Shown: positions 39,623 to 48,350 of the stretch, piece by piece | Layout of the letters: each line of letters starts with the position of its first letter | Position numbering within the stretch: the first letter of the stretch is position 1 | From: Opitutaceae bacterium | GTDB taxonomy: Bacteria; Verrucomicrobiota; Verrucomicrobiia; Opitutales; Opitutaceae | NCBI GenBank assembly: GCA_028688225.1 | Contig: JAQTYQ010000006.1 | Location: 62,001 to 126,000 of the forward strand | Reading direction: 5' to 3' | DNA: 64,000 nucleotides | Translations under genes and position numbers: made by a program | Notes under the pieces: generated by a model | The model's input: the letters and a program-made list of their open reading frames with translations, nothing else | What the model was told of the DNA's origin: nothing | The model's database searches: none

Positions 39623-40190
39623 GATAAATCTCCTTGAACAGTATTCGGTTATGACAAGGCCACATCAGCGGCCACTTTTTGATTCATTCAAGACTATTGC
39701 GAGTTCTGCGTTCACTATGAGATTGGAAGTTGGATGCAATCCCGCTGCGGAACGAATACAGGAACAGAGTGGGGGCATGTCGCGAGCATAAAACCCTGGT
39801 CATGGTCGGCTGTGATCTTTCGCATGCTTAAGAGTTGAGCGGCTTCAATGGCACGCCTCAAGCACCGGCCATTGCAACCAGAATGCCCCCTGGCTCCATG
39901 GGCGAAGGCAGGCTCTACGGAATTCACGCCAGATTAGCGACCCGATCAATCTCCGCCCGTTTGCAAGCGGACCTCGACAGCGAAAAAATACCGCGGCTCC
40001 AATAAATTTTGGCATCCTGCCGGCCGCTGTGTCCTTGCTGCGTGCTCCTTGTGCCTTCGCGGCGTGGTTCCGCGGTGAAGTCCGCTGCGAGGCGGGAGTC
40101 GATGAGTTTTCTGTCAAAATGGATGGGCTCCTTCACCACGGCGATCCAGCGGCGTATCGTGGGGTCAAAGACAATCAAGCGCATCATCCC
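39623..40190. other. Long intergenic region with repeat fragments
   Basis: 568 bp without a convincing gene. It must hold the promoter for the beta-helix gene on the minus strand. Around 40020-40090 is a repeat-like segment whose complement contains TTCACCGCGGAACCACGCCG and GGCACAAGGAGCACGCAG, a common dispersed element type in related genomes. Short open frames here look repeat-derived. Confidence 0.4.
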
Positions 40191-40445
40191 ATGAACCTCC
40201 CTGCAGAGCATCTGGCAGCCATCTGGGGCGAGTTACCCATCGTAGCCGAGCTGGTGATCTTCCTCACGGTGGCGGTCATCGTCGCGATCATCGTCTGGCC
40301 GCACTACCGGCGCCTGCGGCAACGGCGCCGGTGGCAAAAGTTTCCGCCCCCACCCGTCCGGGAGGAGCTCAAGGCCCCCGCTCTGCTGGCCAGCAGAGTG
40401 CGCCTCCCCCGGCGCACCGCCGGCAGCCGGCTGCCGGAGCGTTGA
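40191..40445 (+). CDS. Small membrane protein, 84 aa
   Basis: One membrane helix (AELVIFLTVAVIVAIIVWPH, residues about 18-38) followed by a basic cytoplasmic tail (YRRLRQRRRWQKFPPPPVRE). ATG 40191 starts cleanly after CATCATCCC. It converges with the VF530 gene. Function unknown. Confidence 0.45.
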   Translation: MNLPAEHLAAIWGELPIVAELVIFLTVAVIVAIIVWPHYRRLRQRRRWQKFPPPPVREELKAPALLASRVRLPRRTAGSRLPER

Positions 40446-40479
40446 AGGCTCAGGGGGACACGGAGAACCGGCCGCCACA

Positions 40480-40713
40480 CTACGACGTCTTTTGCCTGGC
40501 CTTGGTCAGCCGGTACCAGTCTTCCACCTTTTTCCGGGCCCACGGGGTTTTTCTCAGGAACTCCAGGCTGGAGTTGACGCTGGGCTTGTGGGTAAAGCAC
40601 CGGATGTGGATCGTCCTCCCCATTTCCTCCCAGCCGTAGTGTTCCACCAGCTGGTGCAGCATCATCGCCAGCGTGATGCCATGCAGCGGATCCTTGGATT
40701 GCGGGAGTGTCAT
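40480..40713 (-). CDS. VF530/DUF2132 family protein, 77 aa
   Basis: Matches the small VF530 DNA-binding-type family throughout: DPLHGITLAMMLHQLVEHYG, WEEMGRTIHIRCFTHKPSVN and SSLEFLRKTPWARKKVEDWY. Length is typical. The family fold is helical and known from structural genomics; cellular role uncertain. Confidence 0.85.
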   Translation of the reverse strand: MTLPQSKDPLHGITLAMMLHQLVEHYGWEEMGRTIHIRCFTHKPSVNSSLEFLRKTPWARKKVEDWYRLTKARQKTS

Positions 40714-40811
40714 GCGCAGAGTCCTGCCGGAAAGGCAACCGCCCCTGAGGCCGGTCTCCGCCTGGCAGAACTGACCAGGAGTGGCGCGTCGCCGGGAGAA
40801 TTAGTCAAGGG

Positions 40812-42236
40812 TCAAGCCATGGCCCCGGCGGCCCGGCTATCGCCCCACAGCTTCCGCTGCAGCTCGACGAACCGGCTGACAATCGCCCCCTGATAGGGAT
40901 GCCGCCCGTTCGCCACGCGCTGGTGTGCACCCACCCATACTTCGCGGATCGCCCGGCGTTCGAGCGAAAACACGACGTGGTCGAGCAGCGTGTCGGGCTC
41001 CGCGCCGGCAATCGACGGGTCGTAAAGGTTGACCGTGAAAAAATCCGCCGGGCGGCCGACCTCCAGCGCGCCGCTGGGCGCGCCGAGGCTGCGCGCGCCC
41101 GCCGTGGTCGCGACCTGCAGGAGCAGCCCCGCCAGTCCGGCGGCAGGCCCGCCGGGCCGGTGCAGCGCGTCCGCGAACAGGCGGGCGTCCTCCAGCAGAT
41201 TGATCCGCCCCTGGCGGTCGGTGCCGAGCGCCAGTGCCGCCCCGGCGGCCAGCAGCTTGTCGGCAGGCGCCGCGCCGCCCCGGCCGGGCTCCGCGTTCGG
41301 ACACGCGCACACCGTCGCCCGCGCCACTCCGAGGAGCCGCACCTCATCGTCGGTGAGGTGGCGGGCATGCACCGCCGTGAACCGCTTGTCGAGCAGGCCC
41401 AGCTCCGCCAGCAACGCGACCGGCGTGCGGCCATGTTCGGCGACGCAGGCCTCATTGTCGGCCGGCTGTGCGGACACCGGGACATGCAGCCGCAGCCGCT
41501 GCGCGTGGGCATAGGCGGCCACGGTCTTCAGGTAGTCGAGGGGCATCGAATGCAGGCTGTGAAGGGCCACCCCCACCCACGCGTCGTCTCCGGGATGGTT
41601 GCGCGCGACAAATTCCCGCAGTGCGTCCACCTCGCGCAGATACTGCTCCGCCACCGGCGTGAGACTGCGGGCCTGGCCGGGGTCGGGCGGCTGGCGGAAA
41701 CCGGCGCAGGCGACCTTGAACAGCGCGACGCGGAGACCGCAGTCACGCGCCGCGCGGAGGATCTCGTGGCTGAGGAAATTCGGTTCGGACCACGACGTGC
41801 CGTCCGGCTGGTGGTGCAGGAGGTGAAACTCGCCCACGCACGTGATGCCGGAGAGCAGCATCTCCATGAACGCCATCCGCGCCGCGTCGTAAAGGTCCGC
41901 GACGGCAAGACGCCCGGCGGCAAGCACCAATGGATCATGTCCGGCCTGGGTCCGCTGGCGTCCGCGGAGCACCCGCTGCCAGGCCTGCGAATGACCGTTG
42001 ACGAGCCCCGGCAGGGCCGCCTGCCCCGCGAGGCGTTTCGCCACAGCGAGGTCCGCCGGCTCGCGCGAGAAACGCGTGATGCGGCCCAAGGTGTCGGCAA
42101 AGAACGCGAGGCCGGATTCGAATTTATCGCCGGTGTAAACACAGTCGGGCAGCCAGCCGGTTTCCCGCGCCGCCGGCGGCGCGCCGGCCTTCGGAGCGGC
42201 AGGGACGACGCCGATGCTGGGTTCACGGACGTTCAT
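40812..42236 (-). CDS. Amidohydrolase-family protein with altered metal site, 474 aa
   Basis: Resembles HutF-type formimidoylglutamate deiminases and related amidohydrolases: ALPGLVNGHSQAWQRVLRGR, GVALHSLHSMPLDYLKTVAA, RFTAVHARHLTDDEVRLLGV, ALGTDRQGRINLLEDARL and the C-terminal ALEVGRPADFFTVNL. The usual HxH is HSQ and the HVAEQ-type segment is LHVPVSAQ, so one metal His and the catalytic Glu seem absent, while His in VHARH and Asp in GTD remain. It may be inactive or changed in chemistry. Confidence 0.65.
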   Translation of the reverse strand: MNVREPSIGVVPAAPKAGAPPAARETGWLPDCVYTGDKFESGLAFFADTLGRITRFSREPADLAVAKRLAGQAALPGLVNGHSQAWQRVLRGRQRTQAGHDPLVLAAGRLAVADLYDAARMAFMEMLLSGITCVGEFHLLHHQPDGTSWSEPNFLSHEILRAARDCGLRVALFKVACAGFRQPPDPGQARSLTPVAEQYLREVDALREFVARNHPGDDAWVGVALHSLHSMPLDYLKTVAAYAHAQRLRLHVPVSAQPADNEACVAEHGRTPVALLAELGLLDKRFTAVHARHLTDDEVRLLGVARATVCACPNAEPGRGGAAPADKLLAAGAALALGTDRQGRINLLEDARLFADALHRPGGPAAGLAGLLLQVATTAGARSLGAPSGALEVGRPADFFTVNLYDPSIAGAEPDTLLDHVVFSLERRAIREVWVGAHQRVANGRHPYQGAIVSRFVELQRKLWGDSRAAGAMA

Positions 42237-42278
42237 GGGTGGGCGGTTGATGCCAGCACAAACGATCCGCCTCCCGGG

Positions 42279-42535
42279 TCAACCCATCGTCGGAGGGGGA
42301 CAGGAAAAAAGAGCCAGCCACGGGGCTACTTTTCCAGCCAATCGGGCTCTGCGGGTGCGGGCGATGGCGAGGGCGCGGGACGGGATGGCTTGGCCTTTGT
42401 GGCGGATGTCATGGACGGCGATGATGCGACGGCCTTCCATGAACAACCAGAGCACCCGGGTGTTGAGTTTCCCCACGTGGCGGAGCTCGAAGAGGCTGTC
42501 TGTGAATGCCTCATCGATTTTGGCGTAAACTGGTC
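42279..42535 (-). pseudogene. RelE/Gp49-like toxin remnant
   Basis: The minus strand reads VYAKIDEAFTDSLFELRHVG, KLNTRVLWLFMEGRRIIAVH and DIRHKGQAIPSRALAIART, the core of a HigB/RelE phage-derived Gp49-like toxin. A stop (TGA) directly upstream and no start codon except an internal GTG show the N-terminal third is lost. No antitoxin gene is seen nearby. It lies in the gap below the response-regulator/kinase gene. Confidence 0.6.
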
Positions 42536-42598
42536 AGGCCGCCAGGGCCACGTTGAGCCCTTCCAAGAGCGGGTGCAGCCGGTCGCCGAAAAGCTGGG

Positions 42599-43723
42599 TC
42601 AGGCCGCCGGGATCGGAAGACTGAAATGGCTGGTGGTGCCCTTGCCGTCCTGGCTCTCGAGGCGGAACTCACCCCCGAGATGCCGCACGAGCTTGCGTAC
42701 AAGCGCCAGTCCGAGACCGAGTCCGGGCTGCCCCGACTCCTCACGGCCAGGCGACCGCAACGTCCCCACCTGCGCCAGTTGCTCCGGCGTCATGCCGCGG
42801 CCGGTGTCGGTCACGGAGAAATTCAACCGGTTGCCCTCCTCCCACGCCCGCACGTGGACCTTGCTCTCCCGGCGGGAAAAGCTGAGGGCGTTGTCGACCA
42901 GTTCCTCGGCGAGGATCGCCAGATCCGCCGGGTCGGCCTCGATTTTGGCGCTGGTGAGATCCACCATCACATCGGCGGGGCGCTGGTGACGCTCGGCGGC
43001 CGCCTTGATCCCGGTGGACAAGGCCGCCAGGATGGTCTTTTCGCCCAGCAGGGCGCTGGGGCGCGCGATCTTGGCGGTGTCCAGTTCGAGGATGAGCAGA
43101 TAGTTGCGCAGGGTCCGGTGGAGCCGGCGGCCGGCCAGGCGGATGTCGCGCAGATCCTGCCGGATCTCCTCCTTGCTGACAATGTCGAGCTGGTTTTCCA
43201 GCACTTCGGTGAGGCCCAGGATGCCGGCCAGCGGTGTAAAAAGCTCCCGCGGCAGGTTCGCGTGCAGACTGGCCTGCAATCGTTCGAGCACGCGATCGTC
43301 GACGCGGCGGCTGATGGCCGCCCGCTGCAGGCGGGCCGCGATGCAATTGAGCAGATCGGTCAGCGAGAAAGGCTTCAGCAGCAGGTCGTCCGCCCCGAGA
43401 TCCATGGCCGCCCGGGGGCTGCCGTGGGCCAGCTTGCCGGTCATGAGGACGAATTGACGGTCGGCCAATTCCGGATCCGCCCGCATTTCCTGCAACAGCC
43501 GGGGACCGTCCTTGCCGGGCATCTGGATGTCGCAGAGAATGAGATCGGGCAGGTGGGCCCGGGCGAGGTTCCAACCGGCGGTGGCATCGGAGGCGCTCAG
43601 CGCGCGGTAGCCGCTTTTCTCAACGCTTAAGGCCAGGGTCGCAACCAGCTGCACATCGTCATCAATGATGAGGATGGTCTTGAGGCCGGCGGCGGGATTG
43701 GAGGAAGTATCTGGAGGTGGCAT
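42599..43723 (-). CDS. Response regulator fused to a kinase-like module, 374 aa
   Basis: Residues about 15-130 are a receiver domain: ILIIDDDVQLVATLALSVEK, phospho-acceptor Asp in LILCDIQMPGKDG, and LLLKPFSLTDLL. A dimerisation helix region (about 150-215) contains NLPRELFTPLAGILGLTEVL, where the usual His before E-L-x-T-P is Arg. The ATPase domain is intact: EELVDNALSFS, VTDTGRGMTPEQ, GLGLGLALVRKLVRHLGG. It probably cannot autophosphorylate in the standard way and may act on a partner or by conformational change. Confidence 0.8.
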   Translation of the reverse strand: MPPPDTSSNPAAGLKTILIIDDDVQLVATLALSVEKSGYRALSASDATAGWNLARAHLPDLILCDIQMPGKDGPRLLQEMRADPELADRQFVLMTGKLAHGSPRAAMDLGADDLLLKPFSLTDLLNCIAARLQRAAISRRVDDRVLERLQASLHANLPRELFTPLAGILGLTEVLENQLDIVSKEEIRQDLRDIRLAGRRLHRTLRNYLLILELDTAKIARPSALLGEKTILAALSTGIKAAAERHQRPADVMVDLTSAKIEADPADLAILAEELVDNALSFSRRESKVHVRAWEEGNRLNFSVTDTGRGMTPEQLAQVGTLRSPGREESGQPGLGLGLALVRKLVRHLGGEFRLESQDGKGTTSHFSLPIPAA

Positions 43724-43934
43724 GGGGGACCGACCGGCGGTTTGGGGTGGCCTGAGATTCCCCTAATTTATTAGGCGATGGACGAGGAAAGACAAGACCG
43801 GACCCGCTGGGGTAGTGACCTTATATGTCCCCCGCCGGAGGCGTCTGCTTTTCCAACCACGAGGATGCGCAGTGCCCTTTTCGCATCGGCCGGATGGCTC
43901 GTGCCGAACGCCCCTCCCCTGCCGGCCGGGCCGC

Positions 43935-44138
43935 TCAGTCGCCGGACCGCTTGCGACGGGTAAACAGCAGCAGCACCGCGCCGAACAGCGCGAAGACCGC
44001 GCCCCAGAGCAGGTTCACGTTCTGGCCGAGCGAATGCCGGGCATAGATGGCCGGATCGGACGTGAAGCCGAAGACGACGAGGACGAGGCCGAGGATGAGA
44101 AAGAGCAGGCCGAGCGGGATGCGAACGTCGAGATGCAT
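43935..44138 (-). CDS. Small two-helix membrane protein (DUF3185-like), 67 aa
   Basis: Two membrane segments (LGLLFLILGLVLVVFGF, NLLWGAVFALFGAVLLLF) joined by a loop (SDPAIYARHSLGQNV), ending RRKRSGD. This matches the small DUF3185-type pattern. The leader on the minus strand is CTAACCCTTAACCCTTACAC, pyrimidine-rich like the prophage leaders. Role unknown. Confidence 0.55.
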   Translation of the reverse strand: MHLDVRIPLGLLFLILGLVLVVFGFTSDPAIYARHSLGQNVNLLWGAVFALFGAVLLLFTRRKRSGD

Positions 44139-44332
44139 GGCGGCAGGGAGTAAGGTGTAAGGGTTAAGGGTTAGCGGCCTGTTCAGAAGCGGGACCGATA
44201 CGTCCTCGGACCCGGTTTGGTTTGCCCGCGTCCGCGAAGCGGGCGCGGGGCAAGGCGCCGGCAACCGTCTCCGTAAACGCTGCTGCATCTTCCATCCATA
44301 AGCCTCCGTTGGGTCCTGAAGTGGCGCCTTGC

Positions 44333-46099
44333 TTACCAGAAGAGGATGTTGAGCAGGAGGGCCGCCGCGAGCACGAACCCGCCGAGGATCGCCGGGCGCG
44401 CGTACCACTTCGTGCCCTCGTCGCGGATCTTTTCCGTGAGCGAGTAAACCAGGCCCCGGAGCTGGTCATCGGTCTTGTTCGGGCTGGTGGCCAGCGAGAT
44501 GGCAATGGTGCCGAGCAAGCAGCCGAAAAAGGCGAAGATGGCCATCCAGAAGTTCTGCGCCATCGAGCTGGAGAAGAACCAGTGCGCGCCCATCCAGCCA
44601 CCCTTGATCCCGGCGGTCTCGCCGACCGGCAGGGTCAGGCCGTGGAAGACGGCGGCGGAGAGCGTGCCGAGCAGCAGGCCGAAGAACGCGCCATGGCCCG
44701 TGGCGCGCCGCCAGAACATGCCGAGCAGGAAGATCGCGAAGAGCGGCGCGTTGACGAAGCCGAACACGAGCTGGAGCATGTCCATGATGTTGTTGAACTG
44801 CCGGGCCGTGTAGGCGCAGGCCACGCTGAGGAGCAGTCCGGCCACCGTGGTAATCCGGCCCACCTGCACGAGGTGGGCGTCGCTGGAATTTTTGTGCAGG
44901 TAGCTCTGGTACAGATCGTAGGTGAACACCGTGTTGAACGCGGTGACATTGCCCGCCATGCCGGACATGAAGGAGGCCATGAGCGCGGTCAGGCCGATGC
45001 CGAGCATGCCGTTGGGGAAATACTGCGCGAGCAGGGCCGGCACGACCATGTTGTAGTTGGGCGAGCCATCGGCGGCCGACGGCAGCTGGAAGCCCGAGCC
45101 TTTCTGCCAGAGCCCGACCGCGAGCATGCCGGGCAGGATCACCAGCGCGGGAAACAGCATCTTGGGGATGGCGGCGAGAAGGGGCGTGCGCCGGGCGGCG
45201 CCCATGTCCTTGGCGGCCATGGCGCGCTGCACCACGAGGAAATCGGTGCACCAGTAACCGAAGGAAAGCACGAAGCCGAGGCCCATCGCGAGGCCGAACC
45301 ACTCGACGCCCATCGGATTGGCCTTCGCGCTGCCCATGTAAGCCCACGAGTGTGACCAGGCGCCCGGCATGCCTTGGGCCGTGGAGTAATCCTGGAGCTG
45401 CGTCATGAGACCGCTCCACCCGCCGATGTCCTTCAGGCCGAGGAGCACGAGCGGCAGCAGGCCCAGCACGATCAGGAAAAATTGCAGCACCTCGTTGTAG
45501 ATCGCCGAGGTGAGGCCGCCGGTGTAGATGTAGATCAGCACGATCAGGCTCGAGACGAGGATGCAGAGGTTGTAGTCGAACCCGAGGATCGAGTGCAGCA
45601 GCAGGGCCAGGGCGTGCATCGAGATGCCCGAGGAAAAGACGGTCATCACGGCGAAGGAAAGCGCGTTGAAGGCGCGGGTCTTCTCGTCGAAGCGGAGCTT
45701 CAAGTACTCGGGCACCGAGCGGGCCTTCGAGCCGTAGTAGAACGGCATCATGAAAACACCGACGAAGACCATGGCCGGAATGGCGCCGATCCAGTAGAAG
45801 TGGCTCGTGGCGATGCCGTACTTCGCGCCCGAGGCGGCCATGCCGATGACCTCCTGCGCCCCGAGATTGGCGCCGATGAAACCGAGCGCGCAGACCCAGG
45901 CCGGCAGCGAGCGACCCGACTCGAAGAAGTCGGCGCTCGTCTTGAGGTATTTCCGCAGAATCCAGCCGATGGCGATGACGAAGGCGAAATAGATCGCCAG
46001 AATCAGGTAATCGACGCCGGCCAGCTTGAGCATCACCTCATGAACCGCGCGGCCGGCGGCGGACCCATCAGTAGCAGCCAGGAGGGGGGTGGAGTGCAT
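44333..46099 (-). CDS. Sodium/solute symporter (SSS family, vSGLT-like), 588 aa
   Basis: Fourteen or so membrane segments. GWILRKYLKTSADFFESGRS, LPAWVCALGFIGANLGAQEV and GIATSHFYWIGAIPAMVFVG are typical of sugar:Na+ symporters; IYIYTGGLTSAIYNEVLQFF and ALMASFMSGMAGNVTAFNTV carry the Na+-site region of the family. It imports a sugar or related solute and suits the glycan-degrading genes downstream. An alternative ATG at 46033 removes 22 residues. Confidence 0.85.
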   Translation of the reverse strand: MHSTPLLAATDGSAAGRAVHEVMLKLAGVDYLILAIYFAFVIAIGWILRKYLKTSADFFESGRSLPAWVCALGFIGANLGAQEVIGMAASGAKYGIATSHFYWIGAIPAMVFVGVFMMPFYYGSKARSVPEYLKLRFDEKTRAFNALSFAVMTVFSSGISMHALALLLHSILGFDYNLCILVSSLIVLIYIYTGGLTSAIYNEVLQFFLIVLGLLPLVLLGLKDIGGWSGLMTQLQDYSTAQGMPGAWSHSWAYMGSAKANPMGVEWFGLAMGLGFVLSFGYWCTDFLVVQRAMAAKDMGAARRTPLLAAIPKMLFPALVILPGMLAVGLWQKGSGFQLPSAADGSPNYNMVVPALLAQYFPNGMLGIGLTALMASFMSGMAGNVTAFNTVFTYDLYQSYLHKNSSDAHLVQVGRITTVAGLLLSVACAYTARQFNNIMDMLQLVFGFVNAPLFAIFLLGMFWRRATGHGAFFGLLLGTLSAAVFHGLTLPVGETAGIKGGWMGAHWFFSSSMAQNFWMAIFAFFGCLLGTIAISLATSPNKTDDQLRGLVYSLTEKIRDEGTKWYARPAILGGFVLAAALLLNILFW

Positions 46100-46267
46100 G
46101 CAGAGGTTGGTGGAAAAGAAGCCACAAAGCCGTAGCCGACCACCACAGGCTTGGAAAGACTTTTGATTCCGCAGGTTTCAGCCAGGCCGCCGCGGTCGAA
46201 CCAAGATTCTCCCGGACAAACCATCACACCTTGCGGTGGAGCCCGCCGTCGTCAACTCCCGTCCGGT

Positions 46268-47485
46268 TCAGCCGCGCGGGGCGGATCTGGCCACGCGAAG
46301 ATAAATAAGGAAGGCAGCCAGCCCCAGAGCCAGAAGCACGCCTTCGCCCAAGGCCAGAGTGAGCGACGAAGTCCAGACCAGCGGCGCCACGACCGCCGTG
46401 GCGAGAGCGTTGCCGGCGGTCTGGACGAAACTTTGACAAGAAGAAGCCAGCCCCCGTTGCTCGGGAAAAAGATCCAGCGCCATCAGTGCCAGGCTGGGCA
46501 TGGCCAGCGCCGAGCCGGCAACATAAACGAAGATCGGCAGCACGCTCCACGGCAGTCCGGGCGGCCGCAGCAGGTTGAGCAACAGGTTGCCTCCCGCAGC
46601 CGCGATCATGATCCCGTAGCCCCACCACACCGTCTGCCGCCGGGAGATGCGACCGGCGCTCCGGCCCGAGAGCCAGGCGCCGGATACGATGCCGGCCGTG
46701 GCCGGTCCAAACAGCCAGAGAAAACCGGTCTCCCCGACGTGCAGCTGGTTGATCAGAAACTCCGGTGCCGACACGATATAGATGAAGATCGCGGCAAAGT
46801 TGAAGGTGATCGCGAACGATAGTGCCATAAAAGGCCCCGCCCGCAGCACCCGGTTGTAGGCGCCCAGCAGATAGCCGATGTTCAGCGGCTGCCGCTGCTC
46901 CCGGGCCAGCGTCTCCGGCAGCGCGCGCCAGCAAAGCAGCCACACGCCGCCGGCGAACAGCACCAGGAAGACGAACACCGCCCGCCAGCCGAACCAGACA
47001 TGCAGCCAGCCGCCGAGCACCGGCGCCACCGCCGGCGCCACGGCAAACACCAGCGTCACCTGCGACATGAGCCGCTGGGCCTCGGCCCCGTCCAGCACAT
47101 CGCGCACGATGGCGCGGCCGATGACCATGCCGGCCCCGGCGGTCATGCCCTGCAGGACGCGGAATGTCAGCAGGCTCTCGATGCTCCAGGCCAGCGCGCA
47201 TCCCGCCGAGGCCAGCAGGAACAACGCCAGCGCCACGAGTGTCACCCGCCGCCGCCCGAGCGCATCGGAGATCGCACCATGCCAGAGCGTCATGAGCGCG
47301 AAGGGCGCCAGGTAGGCGGTCAGGGTCTGCTGCACCAGCAGCGGCGAGGCACCGAAGGTGCGGCCGATTTCCGGCATCGACGGCAGATAGGCGTCGATGG
47401 AAAAGGGGCCGACCGCCGAAAGCGCGGCCAGCATCGCGGCTAGTCCGCGGTGGCGGTGGGCGGCTGGCTGGGAAAGGTTGGCCAT
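46268..47485 (-). CDS. Bcr/CflA-type MFS drug transporter, 405 aa
   Basis: ATG 47485 (MANLSQPAAHRHRGL) begins the family-length protein; the longer upstream frame is antisense to other genes. SIDAYLPSMPEIGRTFGASP is the Bcr/CflA signature; ALMTLWHGAISDALGRRRVT is MFS motif A; QGMTAGAGMVIGRAIVRDVL is also diagnostic. Twelve membrane segments follow. It exports drugs or small metabolites by proton antiport. Confidence 0.85.
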   Translation of the reverse strand: MANLSQPAAHRHRGLAAMLAALSAVGPFSIDAYLPSMPEIGRTFGASPLLVQQTLTAYLAPFALMTLWHGAISDALGRRRVTLVALALFLLASAGCALAWSIESLLTFRVLQGMTAGAGMVIGRAIVRDVLDGAEAQRLMSQVTLVFAVAPAVAPVLGGWLHVWFGWRAVFVFLVLFAGGVWLLCWRALPETLAREQRQPLNIGYLLGAYNRVLRAGPFMALSFAITFNFAAIFIYIVSAPEFLINQLHVGETGFLWLFGPATAGIVSGAWLSGRSAGRISRRQTVWWGYGIMIAAAGGNLLLNLLRPPGLPWSVLPIFVYVAGSALAMPSLALMALDLFPEQRGLASSCQSFVQTAGNALATAVVAPLVWTSSLTLALGEGVLLALGLAAFLIYLRVARSAPRG

Positions 47486-47621
47486 GGGGAACCGGTCATC
47501 ATGAGACCGCCGGCCGCCGGCGACAAACCCTGTTTGCAGGGCCTGCGCCGCCCGCGTCTCCAGGCCTGGAAGCGGCGTTCCGGCGGAACCGGCATCCCGG
47601 TCCACGAGTCTAACTGCCCTC

Positions 47622-48131
47622 GTGAACAGCAAAATCACCCTTCTCCTGGCCGCGGCCCTGTCAACCCTCGGCAACGGATGCGTGGGCACCGGCCCGAATA
47701 CCCAGCAGGGAGCCGTGGGCGGCGCGGCGGTGGGTGCCGTGGCCGGCGGCATCATCGGCAACAACAGCCGCAGCCACGACACGGTTGGCGGCGCGCTGAT
47801 CGGCGCCCTCGCAGGCGCAATCGCCGGCGGCACGATCGGCAACAGTCTCGACCATCAGCGCGGCACGATCTACCGCTCCGAAGCCGAGGCGACGACCGAC
47901 GTCGTGGTGGACGAGCCCCCGCCTCCACCGGCCCCGCCGACGGAGGTGGTCACGGTCCAGCCCGGCCCCGCCGCCATCTGGGTGGGCGGCTACTGGGTCT
48001 ACACCGGCTACCGCTATGAGTGGGTGCGCGGCCACTGGGAAGTGCCGCCGCCGCACTGCCGCTCGTTCGTCACCCCGCACTGGGGGCGCCGCCGCGGCAA
48101 TTATGTCTATATCCAGGGCTACTGGCGCTGA
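47622..48131 (+). CDS. Glycine-zipper lipoprotein with YXWXXGYW repeats, 169 aa
   Basis: GTG start. Signal ends at a lipobox-like LGNGC. Residues about 30-75 form glycine zippers (GGAAVGAVAGGIIGNNS, GGALIGALAGAIAGGTIGN). A Pro linker precedes IWVGGYWVYTGYRYEWVRGH and GNYVYIQGYWR, YXWXXGYW-type repeats. Such proteins lie in or under the outer membrane and may respond to envelope stress. Divergent from the Bcr/CflA gene. Confidence 0.75.
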   Translation: MNSKITLLLAAALSTLGNGCVGTGPNTQQGAVGGAAVGAVAGGIIGNNSRSHDTVGGALIGALAGAIAGGTIGNSLDHQRGTIYRSEAEATTDVVVDEPPPPPAPPTEVVTVQPGPAAIWVGGYWVYTGYRYEWVRGHWEVPPPHCRSFVTPHWGRRRGNYVYIQGYWR

Positions 48132-48350
48132 GCCCGGGCGATGATCTTGGAGCCGGCCCGGCGCGTCCCGCGTGCGTCCGGTCGACAGCGACGGCCATGT
48201 TCCCGCCGCCGGCATGACAGGCGCAGCCGGACAAACGCGCCGCTAAGGGATCCTCAGCCGCCCACCCTGCCGGCCCGGAATCCCGAGGCACTGTGCCGTT
48301 GATTCACTTTTTATCGCCTCGGCGACCAGGGGTTGTTTCAGTGTCCGGAT

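Noticed and set aside
39715-40117. Small leftward frames in the long intergenic region
   Set aside because: Sequences are repeat-derived or lack domain character and ribosome sites.
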